Positions 34,801-46,069 of a stretch of DNA of 64,000 bases are shown in pieces. This stretch comes from Arion vulgaris (lineage: Eukaryota > Mollusca > Gastropoda > Stylommatophora > Arionidae): contig CM036759.1 in assembly GCA_020796225.1 (NCBI GenBank), positions 20,967,813-21,031,812 of the forward strand, written 5' to 3'. Below the pieces are notes generated by a model. That model had not been told where the DNA came from. It did no database searches and saw only the letters and a program-made list of their open reading frames with translations. The translations under genes and the position numbers were made by a program. Position 1 is the stretch's first letter. Each line of letters opens with the position of its first letter.

Positions 34801-34964
34801 TGTTTCCGATGTAATTTAGAAGATGATAAAATATTTTGTAAGAATATTTTTAAAATTCTTTGTAAGGAACTTTTCTTCTTGATTTTGAACTGTCAAAAGT
34901 TTTCTTTACGAGCTCAACTTGAACAAGCAATCTACGTTTTATCCTCCGTATCCGCTAGGACTAG

Positions 34965-35105
34965 GAAATCGATCTAACCTACAAGGAGATCATGGATCTC
35001 TGGAAAAGTATCCAGGTGGCTCCACTAGGGAACGAACCGTGTACTTCTAGAACGAGAGGCGAATTCCCAACCTCTACATCACATAGACACTACAATGAAG
35101 TTTCA
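34965..35105 (-). mobile_element. tRNA-like SINE
   Basis: The minus strand has TGATGTAGAGGTTGGGAATT (A-box-like) and ACGGTTCGTTCCC (B box), then CCACCTGGATACTTTTCCAG. No cloverleaf good enough for a working tRNA was seen. Confidence 0.5.
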
Positions 35106-35109
35106 AGCT

Positions 35110-36560
35110 TTCATGGTACACTCTGACAGACTGCTGTCTGTCCACCTCTTGAGGTATCCCTCCTAACTATATCTCTGCCTTCCCATGTTTTAACAAGATA
35201 CCATGTAATTTTATCCTGATTAATTTTTAAACAATTTATTCTCATCACACATAACATTTTCTACTTGAAACATTGGAAACGAACTTGTAAATTATTTTTG
35301 TTATAGACATTTTTGGTTATTCATTGCAAAGATCATTTATATTTATATTAATTTACAGAATTTCGATTTATTGCATATAATTATTATGTTCTTACTATTT
35401 TAAGTAATAACCGCACTCACATATATTAACAATTTTAATACGGTTACAACCCTCTACGTTCATCTCAGTTACTTGTTTGATTGATAAAACTGTATATATC
35501 TGATCACAGGAGACTTTTCACCATGGGGAATTGTCCACCAACCTATCAATCCTTCTCACAATTTTCTAGGTTTCAGAAATCAAGTGTTTGCACAGAGTCA
35601 ATCCGGTCAACGAAGTATTGAATGACCAAATTCTTCCTTTCCCTCAAATGGAATTTAAATATTTCAGCTGTAGTTTCATTTGTGTCTAGGTTTCTTTTTT
35701 ACATGCAACTGTGTGCATTTTCATGCTTTATCTACTTAGCTTGATTTTTTTCTTTAATTTTTGTATTTGTTACTGGCTAATACAACATAGTCCTTCATTT
35801 ATCTTTGTATTTAGTTCTTCTTATCATGACAATGCCATTCTCATGAAACGTCCACTCTATTTTATTTGTAAAACTGTATATTTGCCATTTTGATATTTCT
35901 CTTCTTAGTATATTCTTTGAATCAAGAAGTTAGTATAAAATATGCCAGAGGTATAACACTGTCTCTTGTTTACACTTAACCCCCTAGGATAGCTAAAACA
36001 ACACAATTTGTATGATGTATTTCAAATGGAAACAAAAGCACATACAAGAACATGTGATGTACACGTAATTTGAAGAATGGAACATATAAAGCAAGAAGAT
36101 ATCATCTGGTTTTTCTGTTAACAAATCACTGAAACATTGCAATACTTTTACAGTTGAACCTGTTCTACACAAACATGAACGCTTATTGAATTTCTTACAC
36201 ATTAAGTTAAAATGAACTTTCAATCGTCAGTTTTTGCACACAGAATCTGCTTACATGAGTTCTAAATTCAGAAAGAATTCTGCAACTGAAATGGTGATGT
36301 CACTTTCTTTGGTATAAAACACATCTCTGCAGTCAATGATCCTTATTTGTATCCACTATATTCCATCGAGTTACTACGTTCACAACCATGATGGAGAGTA
36401 TCCAAGGGTTGTAATGCAAAAGATGAAGTCAGGATTCGAGTATGTACCATTTTCTAATAGGCTGAGTAAGCATGAAAACTTGTTTTGTATGCTGACTTCC
36501 TGAAGAAATCAAACACAACTGACACTTGATGTGATCATGTATTCAGTTCCAACATAAAAT
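35110..36560. other. Non-coding stretch 3' of the Meis gene
   Basis: AT-rich, no exon, repeat or RNA gene recognised. Confidence 0.55.
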
Positions 36561-36564
36561 AATT

Positions 36565-37090
36565 ATCAGTCCGGACACAGAGTTCTATGAATTGTACGAT
36601 GTTACCGGACACAGCGTTCTATGAATTGTATGTTGTTATCAGTCCGGACACAGAGTTCTATGAATTGTATGTTGTTATCAGTCCGGATACAGAGTTCTAG
36701 AAAGTGTATGTTGTTGTCAGTCCGGACACAAGAGTTCTAGGAATTGTATGTTGTTATCAGTCCGGACACAGAGTTTTAGAAAGTGTATGTTGTTATCAGT
36801 CCGGACACAGAGTTCTAGGAATTGTATGTTGTTACCAGTCCGGACACAAGAGTTCTAGGAAGTGTATGTTGTTATCAGTACGGACACAGAGTTCTAGGAA
36901 TTGTATGTTATTATCAGCCAAAACACATATTTTTATAAATTGCACGATATTACCAGTCCGGACACAGAGCTCTAGATATTATACATTGTTACAGGTCTGT
37001 ACACAAAGTTCTAAGAATTGTACATTGTTATCAGTTCCGACACATAGTAACTATCAGTCCGGACACAGAGTTCCATGAATTGTATGTTGC
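36565..37090. repeat. Tandem array, about 39-bp unit, about 14 copies, 3' of the Meis gene
   Basis: CAGTCCGGACACAGAGTTCT with GAATTGTATGTTGTTAT between. Variants TAGGAA / TATGAA / TAGAAA. It lies about 0.75 kb beyond the Meis stop codon. Confidence 0.93.
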
Positions 37091-37334
37091 AGGCTAATAG
37101 ACCAAAGTGTTTTTAATCAGTAGATTTCTATTATTACTACTGAGTAGTTCTGATATTTTAGTACAGTTTTTTTCTGTTCGCGTGGAAGATTTGCTGCTAT
37201 TATCTTGGTACCGGTTTTCTTCTGATATATGTTATCTTTGTGCAGGTTTGTATCTGTTATCTTTGGAAATATTTGCTTTTGCTTTGGGCAGTTTTGTTTG
37301 TTATCTTTGAATAAGTTTGCATCTGTCATCTTGG

Positions 37335-37834
37335 GACATGTCTGCCATCATGGGACAGATTTATTTTTGTTATTTTGGGACAAGTCTGCTTGTGTTATCT
37401 TTGATCGTGTTTCCTTGTTCATTTAGAGCAGGGATGTTTCAAGTATTTTGGTACATTTTTGTCTTAAAAGTAAACTGTCTTTGTACACTCTCTTTGTATG
37501 CCTTTTCCTAGGATGAAATTATCATTATTAATTACTAACATAATGTTTCTTGATTGAAATATGTCAGAAGGTGACGGTTTCTGTATGTAGAGGACGACCA
37601 GGCATACATGACCTAGTTTTGTTCAAAGCTGTTTGTAAAACGGAACTTGTATACATGATGACCATAGACGAACGATCCTCAGATTAGTTTGAAATTGACA
37701 CTGAGGTCTGAGGAAGGACATGAAGAGGTATGCAATGGCTAAGCTCAACTCGTGTTCATGAGGAAAGAAACTATGACACTTTAAAAAAACACGTGATGAA
37801 ATAAATGTAGGGTTTTTGTTGTGAACGTTGGTAT
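37335..37834 (-). other. Probable 3' UTR of the Meis gene
   Basis: This is the sequence directly downstream of the Meis stop on the minus strand. The first AATAAA on that strand after the stop is at 37360-37365, which would give a 3' UTR of roughly 0.5 kb. Another polyadenylation site further on would place the 39-bp tandem array (36560-37085) in the mRNA. The end cannot be fixed without transcript data. Confidence 0.4.
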
Positions 37835-38157
37835 TTAACCAGCGTGAATATCTTGTATGTGGCCCCCCAAGCCCTCCATATGAAGAGGTGGACTCTGAGC
37901 TGTGGCCATACCGTGGTGGGCCATGCCTGGGTTTCCGTGTCCCATCATCATATGGTGAGGGTGACCTGGTATGAGCATTGCCTGAGAGTGGACTGGAGGT
38001 GAAAACTGAGCCATCTGAGCGTATGATGAGGGTGTTGTTCCATACATGTCAGGCCGGTGCATGCCCTGCATGCCTAGCATGTCGTAACGTTGGCTTGTGT
38101 CCAGATGTGAGTAACCGGTCTTCATGGGATCGTAAAGATCGTGGCCACCTTGTAGTC
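37835..38157 (-). CDS. Meis: Meis/homothorax homeobox gene, last coding exon with stop codon
   Basis: This is an open frame of 106 codons plus TAA on the minus strand after an acceptor ending gtcatcag (38158-38165). The acceptor leaves two bases that complete the phase-1 codon of the upstream exon. The protein is a low-complexity C-terminal tail rich in Met, His, Gly and Pro, with HPHHMMMGHG, TAQSPPLHM and the final GGHIQDIHAG. From memory, long vertebrate Meis isoforms also end in an AQSP stretch followed by GG-x-x-x-DIHA, which supports both the family call and this stop. In Meis proteins this tail acts as a transactivation and regulatory region. An in-frame ATG at 38165-38167 lies within the putative acceptor region and is not taken as a start. 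Base composition is clearly more GC-rich than the flanks. A small exon between this one and 40057 cannot be excluded. Confidence 0.88.
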
Positions 38158-38544
38158 CTGATGACATATATTTGAAAACTCAGTTAAATTGAATGAAGAC
38201 ATATTATGTTATACAGAGTTTAACAATAAAAGATAATGAAGTCTAAATGTTATTGATAAGCAGCATGACATGGACAATATAATAACACAAAGTGTTTGGT
38301 GAAAAGTAACTTGACACAGACAATACATTAATACGAGAACAATGCGATGATACGATGATTGACAAAAAACTTAAAATAACACTAGGATATCGATGAGTAT
38401 CAAATAATTTTACTTATACATCATATTAAAACTAGCAGGTATGTGAATGACAACAAAGAACTTGAAGCGGACAACATAACAATACAAGGAAGATAATGAG
38501 CACAAGTAACTTGACATAGACATCACATCAACAAGAGAAATGTA

Positions 38545-38680
38545 GTATGTTTGTTTGGGTTCGTTCTTATCAACCAAGTTAACCACTCTCTGTGATTTGT
38601 GTGGTTTGCACCAAGAACATGAGTACGTTGCATACCCGTTATTCCTCTGCGACATGAAGGACAAGTGCATCCGAATTTCT
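38545..38680 (-). mobile_element. Hairpin-core repeat, 3' end, in the last Meis intron
   Basis: The minus strand reads GCAACGTACTCATGTTCTTG, ATCACAGAGAGTGGTTAACT, ATAAGAACGAACCC. It belongs to the superfamily but the core hairpin part is lost. Confidence 0.6.
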
Positions 38681-38889
38681 GGTAACTGTAAGGTTTTACA
38701 AACGAAAAACGCCACTTAAAGTACCACATCTGGAAGTTATACTGTAGTATGGTATCAGATCTGATTTTCATAAGTAGACCATCAGAGTTGAATCATGCCA
38801 GGAATGTAGGGGCTGACACGCAATTTGATATGGACACAAGGAAAGTTGTGATACACAATGTGATGTTAATAGTAAAAAAAAAAAGTAAA

Positions 38890-39157
38890 GGAACCCTTTC
38901 ATACCTTGGGGTATATAGGGCAATACAGTGTTAGGCCTGTATTTTTCATTGACCGTCGGCACGCGATGGGTGATGTGGTCAGCATCACACCGGCCGCCTT
39001 TACTTCCCAGAGCATGTCTGGTACCCAGTTGAGACTGGGTCGACCTGAGAGCCGTCGCGGTCCGGGAAAAATTCCACGCCTACTATGGGAGCTGAACCCG
39101 GACCACCAGCCTTGAGAAGCGAGTTCACTAACAACTACGCTACCGCGGCTCTCGATG
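38890..39157 (-). mobile_element. tRNA-derived SINE, family G (intact)
   Basis: The minus strand starts with GAGAGCCGCGGTAGCGTAG (A box), GGTCCGGGTTCAGCTCCC (B box) and continues through GACGGCTCTCAGGTCGACCC-like body to AAAAATACAGGCCTAACACT. Located in the last Meis intron. Confidence 0.82.
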
Positions 39158-39616
39158 TTAATAGTAGACAAGTCTAAATGTGAAATATTTCTTCAATATT
39201 TAAAGTTTATGATAACGTAAAATGGTAATACCTTTCTCATGTATTTTAGTTTTTATGTTCCAAGTTTCTAGTACCCCTTAACAAACATAAAATACAAAAC
39301 ACATTAAAAATTACGCTCTACTTTCTGAAACCACCATCTATTCATTAGCTATACTCCATTTCCCAATAGGTTAGCGACAAATTTGTTACTAATTCTGTGG
39401 TGGATTTCGATGTGCAGGGTGCAGTCACAGAGAAGGCAATTTTGTGTCTGTAGCCTAGCAAAATGTTTATCCATCTGATGATGCGCGTTATGTCAGTCTC
39501 GAACGACTACTGTTGGGATCCACTTGGCTGAAATATCCTCCCAGAAACGTTGATGTTTGGGATACTGCAGTAACCATGCATAACTCCGTCTTATTAGTAG
39601 CCTTCCAAATTCACGG

Positions 39617-39875
39617 TGAGAGCCGCGGTAGCGTAGTTGTTAGTGAACTCGCTTCTCAAGGCTGGTGGTCTGGGCTCAACTCCCGCAGTGCGTGTGGAAT
39701 TTTTCCCGATCGCGACGGCTCTCAGGTCGACCCATCCTCAACTGGGTACCAGACATGCTCTGGGAAAGTAATGGCGGCCGGCGTGATGCTCACCACATCA
39801 CCCATCGTGTGCCGACGGTCAATAAAAAATACAGGCCTAACACTGTATTGCCATATATACCACGATATATACTCC
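39617..39875 (+). mobile_element. tRNA-derived SINE, family G (intact), opposite orientation
   Basis: GAGAGCCGCGGTAGCGTAGT, GGGCTCAACTCCC and the same body as 38890-39157, on the plus strand. With that copy it forms an inverted pair of about 260-bp arms separated by about 460 bp. Confidence 0.82.
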
Positions 39876-40056
39876 TTTACTTACAAATTTACGGCTTTGC
39901 ACACCATGCGGAGAACGTTTTAGAGTTTTATGGAATAGATAAAAAAAAGCTCAGAAACAACTATAAAGGGAAAGAAAAAGTGAATACTTGCTCTTCCTAT
40001 GGGTTCAGAGCAACAAACAAACATATTAAAATTTTCTTTATGTAAATGTTACTCAC

Positions 40057-40232
40057 TTTCTGTAACACTCATAGCAAATGAGTACTGACTATGTGCCCCC
40101 ATCTGCATGTGCTGATTATCAAAGTAGCCCATGCCTGCTGCCTCTGGGTTGTATGCTGCGTGAGCTCCAGGTCCTGCCCTATTGGATTGATCAATCATTG
40201 GCTGAACAATCCTTCTTCTTGCGTTAATAAAC
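40057..40232 (-). CDS. Meis: Meis/homothorax homeobox gene, penultimate coding exon (partial gene)
   Basis: Read on the minus strand, this 176-bp exon follows an acceptor ending ctgatcag and stops at a consensus donor GTGAGT (40051-40056). It begins with the last base of a split Trp codon, then [19 protein letters not shown]. That is the end of homeodomain recognition helix 3 with the TALE residue Ile50 and the DNA-contacting Asn51, followed by the Meis-specific block just after the homeodomain. About 39 less conserved residues follow ([18 protein letters not shown] and on). Meis proteins are nuclear TALE transcription factors that bind TGACAG-type sites with Pbx/Extradenticle and Hox partners in axial, limb and eye patterning. 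The exon break inside the WF of helix 3 matches, as I recall, the break in vertebrate Meis genes. The exon ends in phase 1 and the next exon found starts with two bases, so the two can be spliced directly. The exons for the N-terminal Meis domain and homeodomain helices 1-2 were not found in the window. Confidence 0.92.
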
Positions 40233-40394
40233 CTGATCAGAAAATCAACAAAAATAAATTAAATTGCTATGCATTGTCAGCAAAAATTGTGTTTTATGCT
40301 GCAATATTGTTTCAAGAAAGCTGTATAAATGTTTTGAAATCATTGAAGAAGTCTGGGTAATGTTATTATACAAATAGTGAGTGTTAACAAATGG

Positions 40395-40735
40395 TGCACA
40401 ACATACACACACTGGAGACGTTCCAAAATAAATGTTTAAGAAGAATCCTGAAAATATTCTGGCCAAATACAATAGCAAATGAAGTGCTTTTAAAACGAAC
40501 AAATTGTGCATCATTTGAGAGCATAATTAAAAGATGAAGCTGGAGGTGGATTGGTCATGTATGTCAGGAGGAACATTGACTAGAACAGCTCTCCGATGGA
40601 CAACGGATGGAAGAGAGAAGGCCTGGACGTCTAAATGAAACATGGATAAGAATTTGGAAAGGGAGTTTTAAAATATTGTGGCCTGACATGGGAGACAATT
40701 GATAGAAAGACTATAGAACGGCAACAATTGAAATC
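40395..40735 (+). mobile_element. RTE-like LINE C-terminal remnant in the Meis intron
   Basis: The plus strand reads LETFQNKCLRRILKIFWPNT, then WRWIGHV and a decayed R-P-G/R-L tail, interrupted by stops. It lies directly upstream of the Meis penultimate exon, opposite to the gene's direction. Confidence 0.65.
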
Positions 40736-41589
40736 TTGTATGGATGTCTTTGTGTCGAGCAGGATACGTAGATGATATAGATTAATAGAATAAATGTTTA
40801 AATATGTTACAATGCATGTGTGTACATTGTCCATTACTGGTTGTAGATCTAATATTGGAGATACGACAGATGAACCCTTTCATGTCTGGTCAGTAGCAAA
40901 AGTGTATAAGTGTATTTCGTTAAATTCAGAATTAATTGCAGTGTATTGACAGTAATTGAAATTAAAAGCAATTTAATGGAAAGTTAATAAATGACACGTC
41001 ATTCTTTAATACATACAAATATGAGCATGATACTATTATGTGTAAAATTGTAACAATGATGATGTTTTGAAACATGTGTGATGATGAGATACACCATACA
41101 GTCGCTGTAACACCATATAGTCGCTGTTTGATGCATCAAAGTTGGGATAATAAATTCATTACAAACTGTCAAAATAACTTAATTTGTAAAACATAGAAGG
41201 TGAGATTTGATTATTAGTATCGACGCTCAGGTGAAACACAAAAATTAATTAATCCCTTTAGATAAGTCAAGAGATATGTGGTGATCAAATCAGATCTAGA
41301 AGAGACCGGGAGAATGTGATGAACACAAATAACATCACTTCATAGACTGACTAGATAGTGATTGTAATTATGTGAATGTATTATTTCATAAACTGTAACC
41401 ACCCTGGTCATTTATCTGGTCCCTTTTTCTGTACATCTCCTTCAACAATGTTTCAAAAACCTGTTTAAAAAGACTGGTTATCAACGAAGATAGCCCAATA
41501 TCAGCACCGTGTACCAGTTTGCCTTGGAAACAATTTCAGACAGTCAAGATTAAAAAAAAATAAAAACAGAAAAAAACAGACAGTGGAAG

Positions 41590-41960
41590 GAAATGGATTC
41601 CTCGCCGTGTCTCACCAAAAAACGTCTTTTCGTTTTGAAATGCCAAAATTAGTTGTCTTCTTGGTCTGTTTTTGCGTGAAGCCAAACTTGATAAACGAGC
41701 TGAGGCCTATGAGAGATCAGCTCCCCTGGTACACTGACGCGTCTTTGCCATCAAATCGGGCCCTCGCTTCTTATTAAAAGAGGTCCCGGACATATTGGCG
41801 TCCTCAAATGAAGCAAGGAGCGTGATCAAAGCCAATTTCAAACGACTTCGTTCACCGCGCCCTAATAAAAGGACAATGAAATGAGTGTTGGGTACTGTGG
41901 TGGTTGTGACAACCATTCGTTGTAGTTTATTACCCCTCCTCCATGCAAATAATCTTAAGA
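41590..41960. promoter_or_regulatory. Candidate conserved enhancer in the Meis intron
   Basis: A non-repetitive island of higher GC than its flanks, without a plausible coding frame. It carries GATCAAAG (41824-41831), the TCF/LEF consensus on the other strand, a run of mixed-sequence DNA around CGCGCCCTAATAAAAGGACA, and a POU octamer ATGCAAAT (41943-41950). Meis loci are known in other animals for long introns with conserved enhancers; the assignment here is inference from composition and motifs only. Confidence 0.35.
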
Positions 41961-41964
41961 ATCA

Positions 41965-44780
41965 AGATATTTTGTGCGTATGTTATGCAATCCAAAATCA
42001 AAGCTTTAATATAAGTGAATCATTATGTTGGTCAGTATAACTAAATCATACCAATTGATAATAATTTAGTAATACTTCTTTACTCTATCATCACACGCAG
42101 ACTGACGGAGGGTAAGAAAAATATTCCTTATCAAAATGGTTTCTTAGTTCAAAATAGTGTCTTAAACTTGTATTAGTATTTGTGTTAGTATTTATTAGTA
42201 TCTTCGGTCTCTTCGCGACTGTCTGTTGGATGAGGACACTAAAATCGATGTTGAATCGATCAAGCGATTTAGCAGTTTGGAGTTACCCGTTGTACAAGTC
42301 GAACTGGATGCCTCAGAGGCAGAGTGAGAGGTTTGTTTAATCAGCGAGCCACGGAACCATCAGTATGCATACTCTTCGATATATGTTGGGGAGACTGAGC
42401 ACCTATGGGTCTGCCCGGAGTGCAATGACGTCAGTTTAGTAACCAATAACCAATAGTATTTGAAGGTGATGGGATGTATATTACTTTGATTTGTACACTT
42501 CTTGTACTTGTGTTCTTGATTAACCAACTATAGACCATTTTTTGCTAGTTTCTGTTAATAAGAGTAAGTATGCTGTGCTGATAGTTGAGAGAAACTTATA
42601 AATTTTGGTGAGAAGTATCTGCTTTCGGCCATGATTTGTACAAAGACTAAGGAGGATGGTGAAGATTATAACAATAAGTTAACACTCTGCGCTAGTGACA
42701 ACATGCCGTGGAATGTCTGTGTTTCGAGGCTAGCTTTGGCCAAAAGTGTTCAGTGTGCGCAATGATTAATGTTGATCCCTTCAGATGTGTGTGTGTTTTT
42801 ATCTAATTCATGTGAAGATGGCACTTAAGAGGATGTTGAATAACTTAAGATGTTGCAGTAATAATCACAGCAGCAGCCGTGAGAGTAACTTCTCCTATTG
42901 TGAAACATAACTGATACGTGTTGTACAACCCATATTATGTGCAAAAATTGTGTCAATAATAATACTATGTAGACAAATATTTTTTACATTCACACACTAT
43001 GTAGACAAGCAATTTGTATACGCTAAATATCAGACAGAAAGGGGGAGTATAGAGCAACATAGAATCGAACTCCTTTCCTCAACAGGCGACCTGGCCCTCT
43101 CTGACAACCAGATGTGTTTTGGAAGAATCTCATCACAATGAACGCAAAACGAGGTTTGTATTCTGTCGCCATGATCGAGAAGTCATCACGTCACAACCGA
43201 TTTGTGTTATGACTATATGAACTCACTGAAGCACAACATCTAGACAGAGATTACGGGTAGGGAAACACCCATATCTCATTTATATATTCTATTAAGTTTT
43301 TCTTGTTTGTATTTCAGACCAGCATCATTGTATCTGTCAATTTTGAGATCAGAAAATGAACGGATTCTGCAGCTAGATATTTTCTTAAATAATACTCCTT
43401 AAACCATTAGCCGTATCAAAATTCTGGCTTTTCCACCTGCTCGACAGGGAGACTGCCTCCGCCGCCAGTAAACATAAAGAGTATGTTTATAATAAGGTAA
43501 TTAGTGGGGGGAAAATATTTACTTGAGTTTCAGCGACGGAAACCTGGGGACTAAGTGACAACCTATGTTTAATAGGACTTGAACTGGGTAATGACCAACT
43601 AGATGTGTTTCATTTATATCTTTCAAAAGAGGTTCACGTATACATTTATTACCTTGCCCGCCAGCTTCAAAACGATGGGGACTGTTGTAAGATTGCATGA
43701 GACAGAAAAAAGAAGAAAATGGAGAAGAAATAAGGAAATGAAGGGATTATTTGTAGATAAGGGATAATTACGAAGGAAAATAGAAAGGGAGGGAAGCGTG
43801 TAATTAATTAACCGTATATGTTGTTACACTCATCTTCTACAGGTAAATAAAGCAAGGGGAAGGTAATCGAAAGCAGATGAATAAAACCAAGTGGAAGGAA
43901 TAAAGTGGATGGGTAAGGAAAGAAGTGAACGATTTGAGTCAAATAATAGGAAGTTATACAAAGAACGAGAGATCGGAAGAAAATGTTATAGATTAGATTT
44001 GAGACGTAGAAGAAAATCAGGAGGCAGATAAAATGTGCAAGTTTAGATAGACAGAGTTAGGGAGGTATAACATCGAGGGTAAGGGTTGTGGATCTATTTT
44101 TTTAAGCAGAAAGTCAAAATAAATAAGTGGGGTCAATTTGAAAGGTGAGATGTGGAAATCTGGGAAGGCTCACTTTGCAACTTCAAATTTACCCAGTTTT
44201 AGCATTTTAATTGAGTTCCCCAAAGCTTGAAGTATCCCGTTTCCTGCCGCGTAATGAAGTGTGGATTTAAAATTGTACGGCGCGTATAGTCGCTTCCTTT
44301 TCGTTTTGATGAGGGGAGGAAGGAGGACGACCTGGATGGGAAGTGAGTATCTTGTTAAGGGCAAAGCCAGGATGTCGGAGACGTGCAGTTTATATGCCCG
44401 CACATTCATTGCAATGATCCATTCCTTCATCCACCTTCTCAGTTGTATCTTCTCGTGATCTCTGCAGGTACATGAGAAAGTTCAGTAGAAAAGTCTGCAA
44501 GCAATATTATACTGGAATATATAACTCCGAAAAGAAACTCAGACAGACAGGATGTGCACGCCCTACTGATATTAAAGTCACACTTACAGACGCATACAAT
44601 ATTGCACAAATAGTTATGCATATAACCATCACTACTACAGAGTTTTAAATGTTGACGACTGATTGCGAGTATTTTAAAGACATCATTAGCAATATTTAGT
44701 AGCTTGTGGTGATCATCATCAGGTGTCGTGCTGGGTGACAAAGTCGATCATGGATCTCCACAAGTCTCTGATTTAAAGGG
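41965..44780. other. Presumed Meis intron, mainly unique sequence
   Basis: Contains the forkhead-like palindrome at 43469-43489, a dispersed motif at 42385-42430 and a non-repetitive patch at 44160-44460 (TGCCGCGTAATGAAG). No coding exon recognised. Confidence 0.5.
43420..43500. promoter_or_regulatory. Palindromic forkhead-like site pair
   Basis: TAAACATA (43469-43476) and TATGTTTA (43482-43489) form a perfect 8-bp inverted repeat with a 5-bp spacer. The left arm continues a GTAAACA forkhead core. It follows a GC-rich patch (CTGCCTCCGCCGCCAG). It could be a paired forkhead site in the Meis intron. Confidence 0.3.
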
Positions 44781-44784
44781 TTTA

Positions 44785-44960
44785 AAAGCCGAAGGATTGA
44801 CTTCATTGCACCGGGTTTTACCCCATACGGCTAGGTCCCTCTCCGCAGAAAAGGCAAGCCACCTGCCGAGAGTATTGCACAAAGCACGAACTCCGTAGCT
44901 CCAGCAACAATCCTATGGGTCTCTGGAAAAAGCTGCACTCGTGAACAGAATGTCTCTGGT
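44785..44960 (-). mobile_element. tRNA-derived SINE, family D, head truncated
   Basis: Same body as 17995-18165 (CACGAGTGCAGCTTTTTCCA, GAGCTACGGAGTTCGTGC, end CAATGAAGTCAATCCTTCGG). Confidence 0.72.
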
Positions 44961-45057
44961 GTTTGCTAAGATGTTGCCGCTCTTCCGTGCCATGACGTCT
45001 AAGCTATCCAAAATATTCTCTCTCTGTCTTCCTGTCTCGTCTCCCCTCGATTTTACC

Positions 45058-45200
45058 AGCAGGTGGTAGAGTGATTAGAACATCAAATCTCAGCCAAAAG
45101 ACTACGGGTTAAAACCCTGATAAGGTCAATATGTTGTTTTTCTGGCGGAAGAGACACAGCTCTAAAATAAACTCGACTAGCAAACTGTATTACGATACCC
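45058..45200 (+). mobile_element. tRNA-like SINE
   Basis: AGGTGGTAGAGTGATTAGAA (A-box-like) and ACGGGTTAAAACCCTG (B-box-like) with about 30 bp between, then a GC-poor body. Confidence 0.5.
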
Positions 45201-45657
45201 TAACCCAGGATTAAACTACACAAACTACCATTTTATTTATTGAAAGAATGTAATGCCTACACGTTAGAAGAAAAACAAAACAAGATGTAATTATTAATTA
45301 CAAAGTTAGACATAACAAAAGAAAACTAAATGATTTCATTTTCAATCCTCTGTTAACAAAAAAAAAAAAAAAATTCAATTCCGTGTCTCCTTTAATTATT
45401 TCAGATGGATATTTTCTCAGACGACCTATTTATTTCAAGTTCATTTTCTCAGACTTCACTTATTTCTTTTTTTTGAAGTTCTATTACTTTAGTTCAATGA
45501 TACTGGCTACACGGTTGTCATGTTTTTCAACTATTCTCTATGTGAATATCAACTTTGTCCTGTCTCGTAGATGGCTGCACACATTTATATTATTTCAATT
45601 GTAATTTATTAGGTACCATAAGATTAACAAAAATTATGTTGAGTATTCGTAACAATG

Positions 45658-45910
45658 AATGAAAATTGTAGCATATCCTTTACAGGACGTAGCCATCAAG
45701 TCTGGTAAACGAGTCGTCGATTTTCTAGGCACCACTTATACGTCCAGTAGTTTGTTATTGCTTTTTGAGCGGTGAGACGTTGAGATCTATTTCTATCGTT
45801 CGTAAAAATCCACAGGAACAAATTTGTTTCCAAACTGCCCGCCACGGAGTTTGAACCAGGTACTCTTGGGTTGTGCTCGAGAACACTACCTCTTAAGCTA
45901 CAAACGCTTA
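45658..45910 (-). mobile_element. tRNA-derived SINE, family B
   Basis: The minus strand has TAGCTTAAGAGGTAGTG and GGTTCAAACTCC, full body, with conserved 3' end near 45660. Lies in the presumed Meis intron. Confidence 0.8.
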
Positions 45911-46069
45911 CTAACAATACGTAATAAGAAAATAGACACAGCAAAACATTTACTTACAAATAGTAGATACAAAATATGTAGGTTTGAACACTCATTTTCA
46001 ATTATAGAATTCGTAGCAATCAAAATTGAGATATTCAACTGTCTGATGGTGCTAATGTATTCAACGATA

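Larger units (their letters stand above)
38158..40056 (-). other. Last intron of the Meis gene
   Basis: Bounded by GTGAGT at the donor (40051-40056) and TCAG at the acceptor. It holds a copy of the hairpin-core repeat 3' end (38545-38680) and two opposed copies of one tRNA-derived SINE (38890-39157 minus, 39617-39875 plus), which could fold on each other in the pre-mRNA. The remainder (38170-38540, 38690-38885, 39160-39610, 39880-40050) is AT-rich with nothing recognised. Confidence 0.8.
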
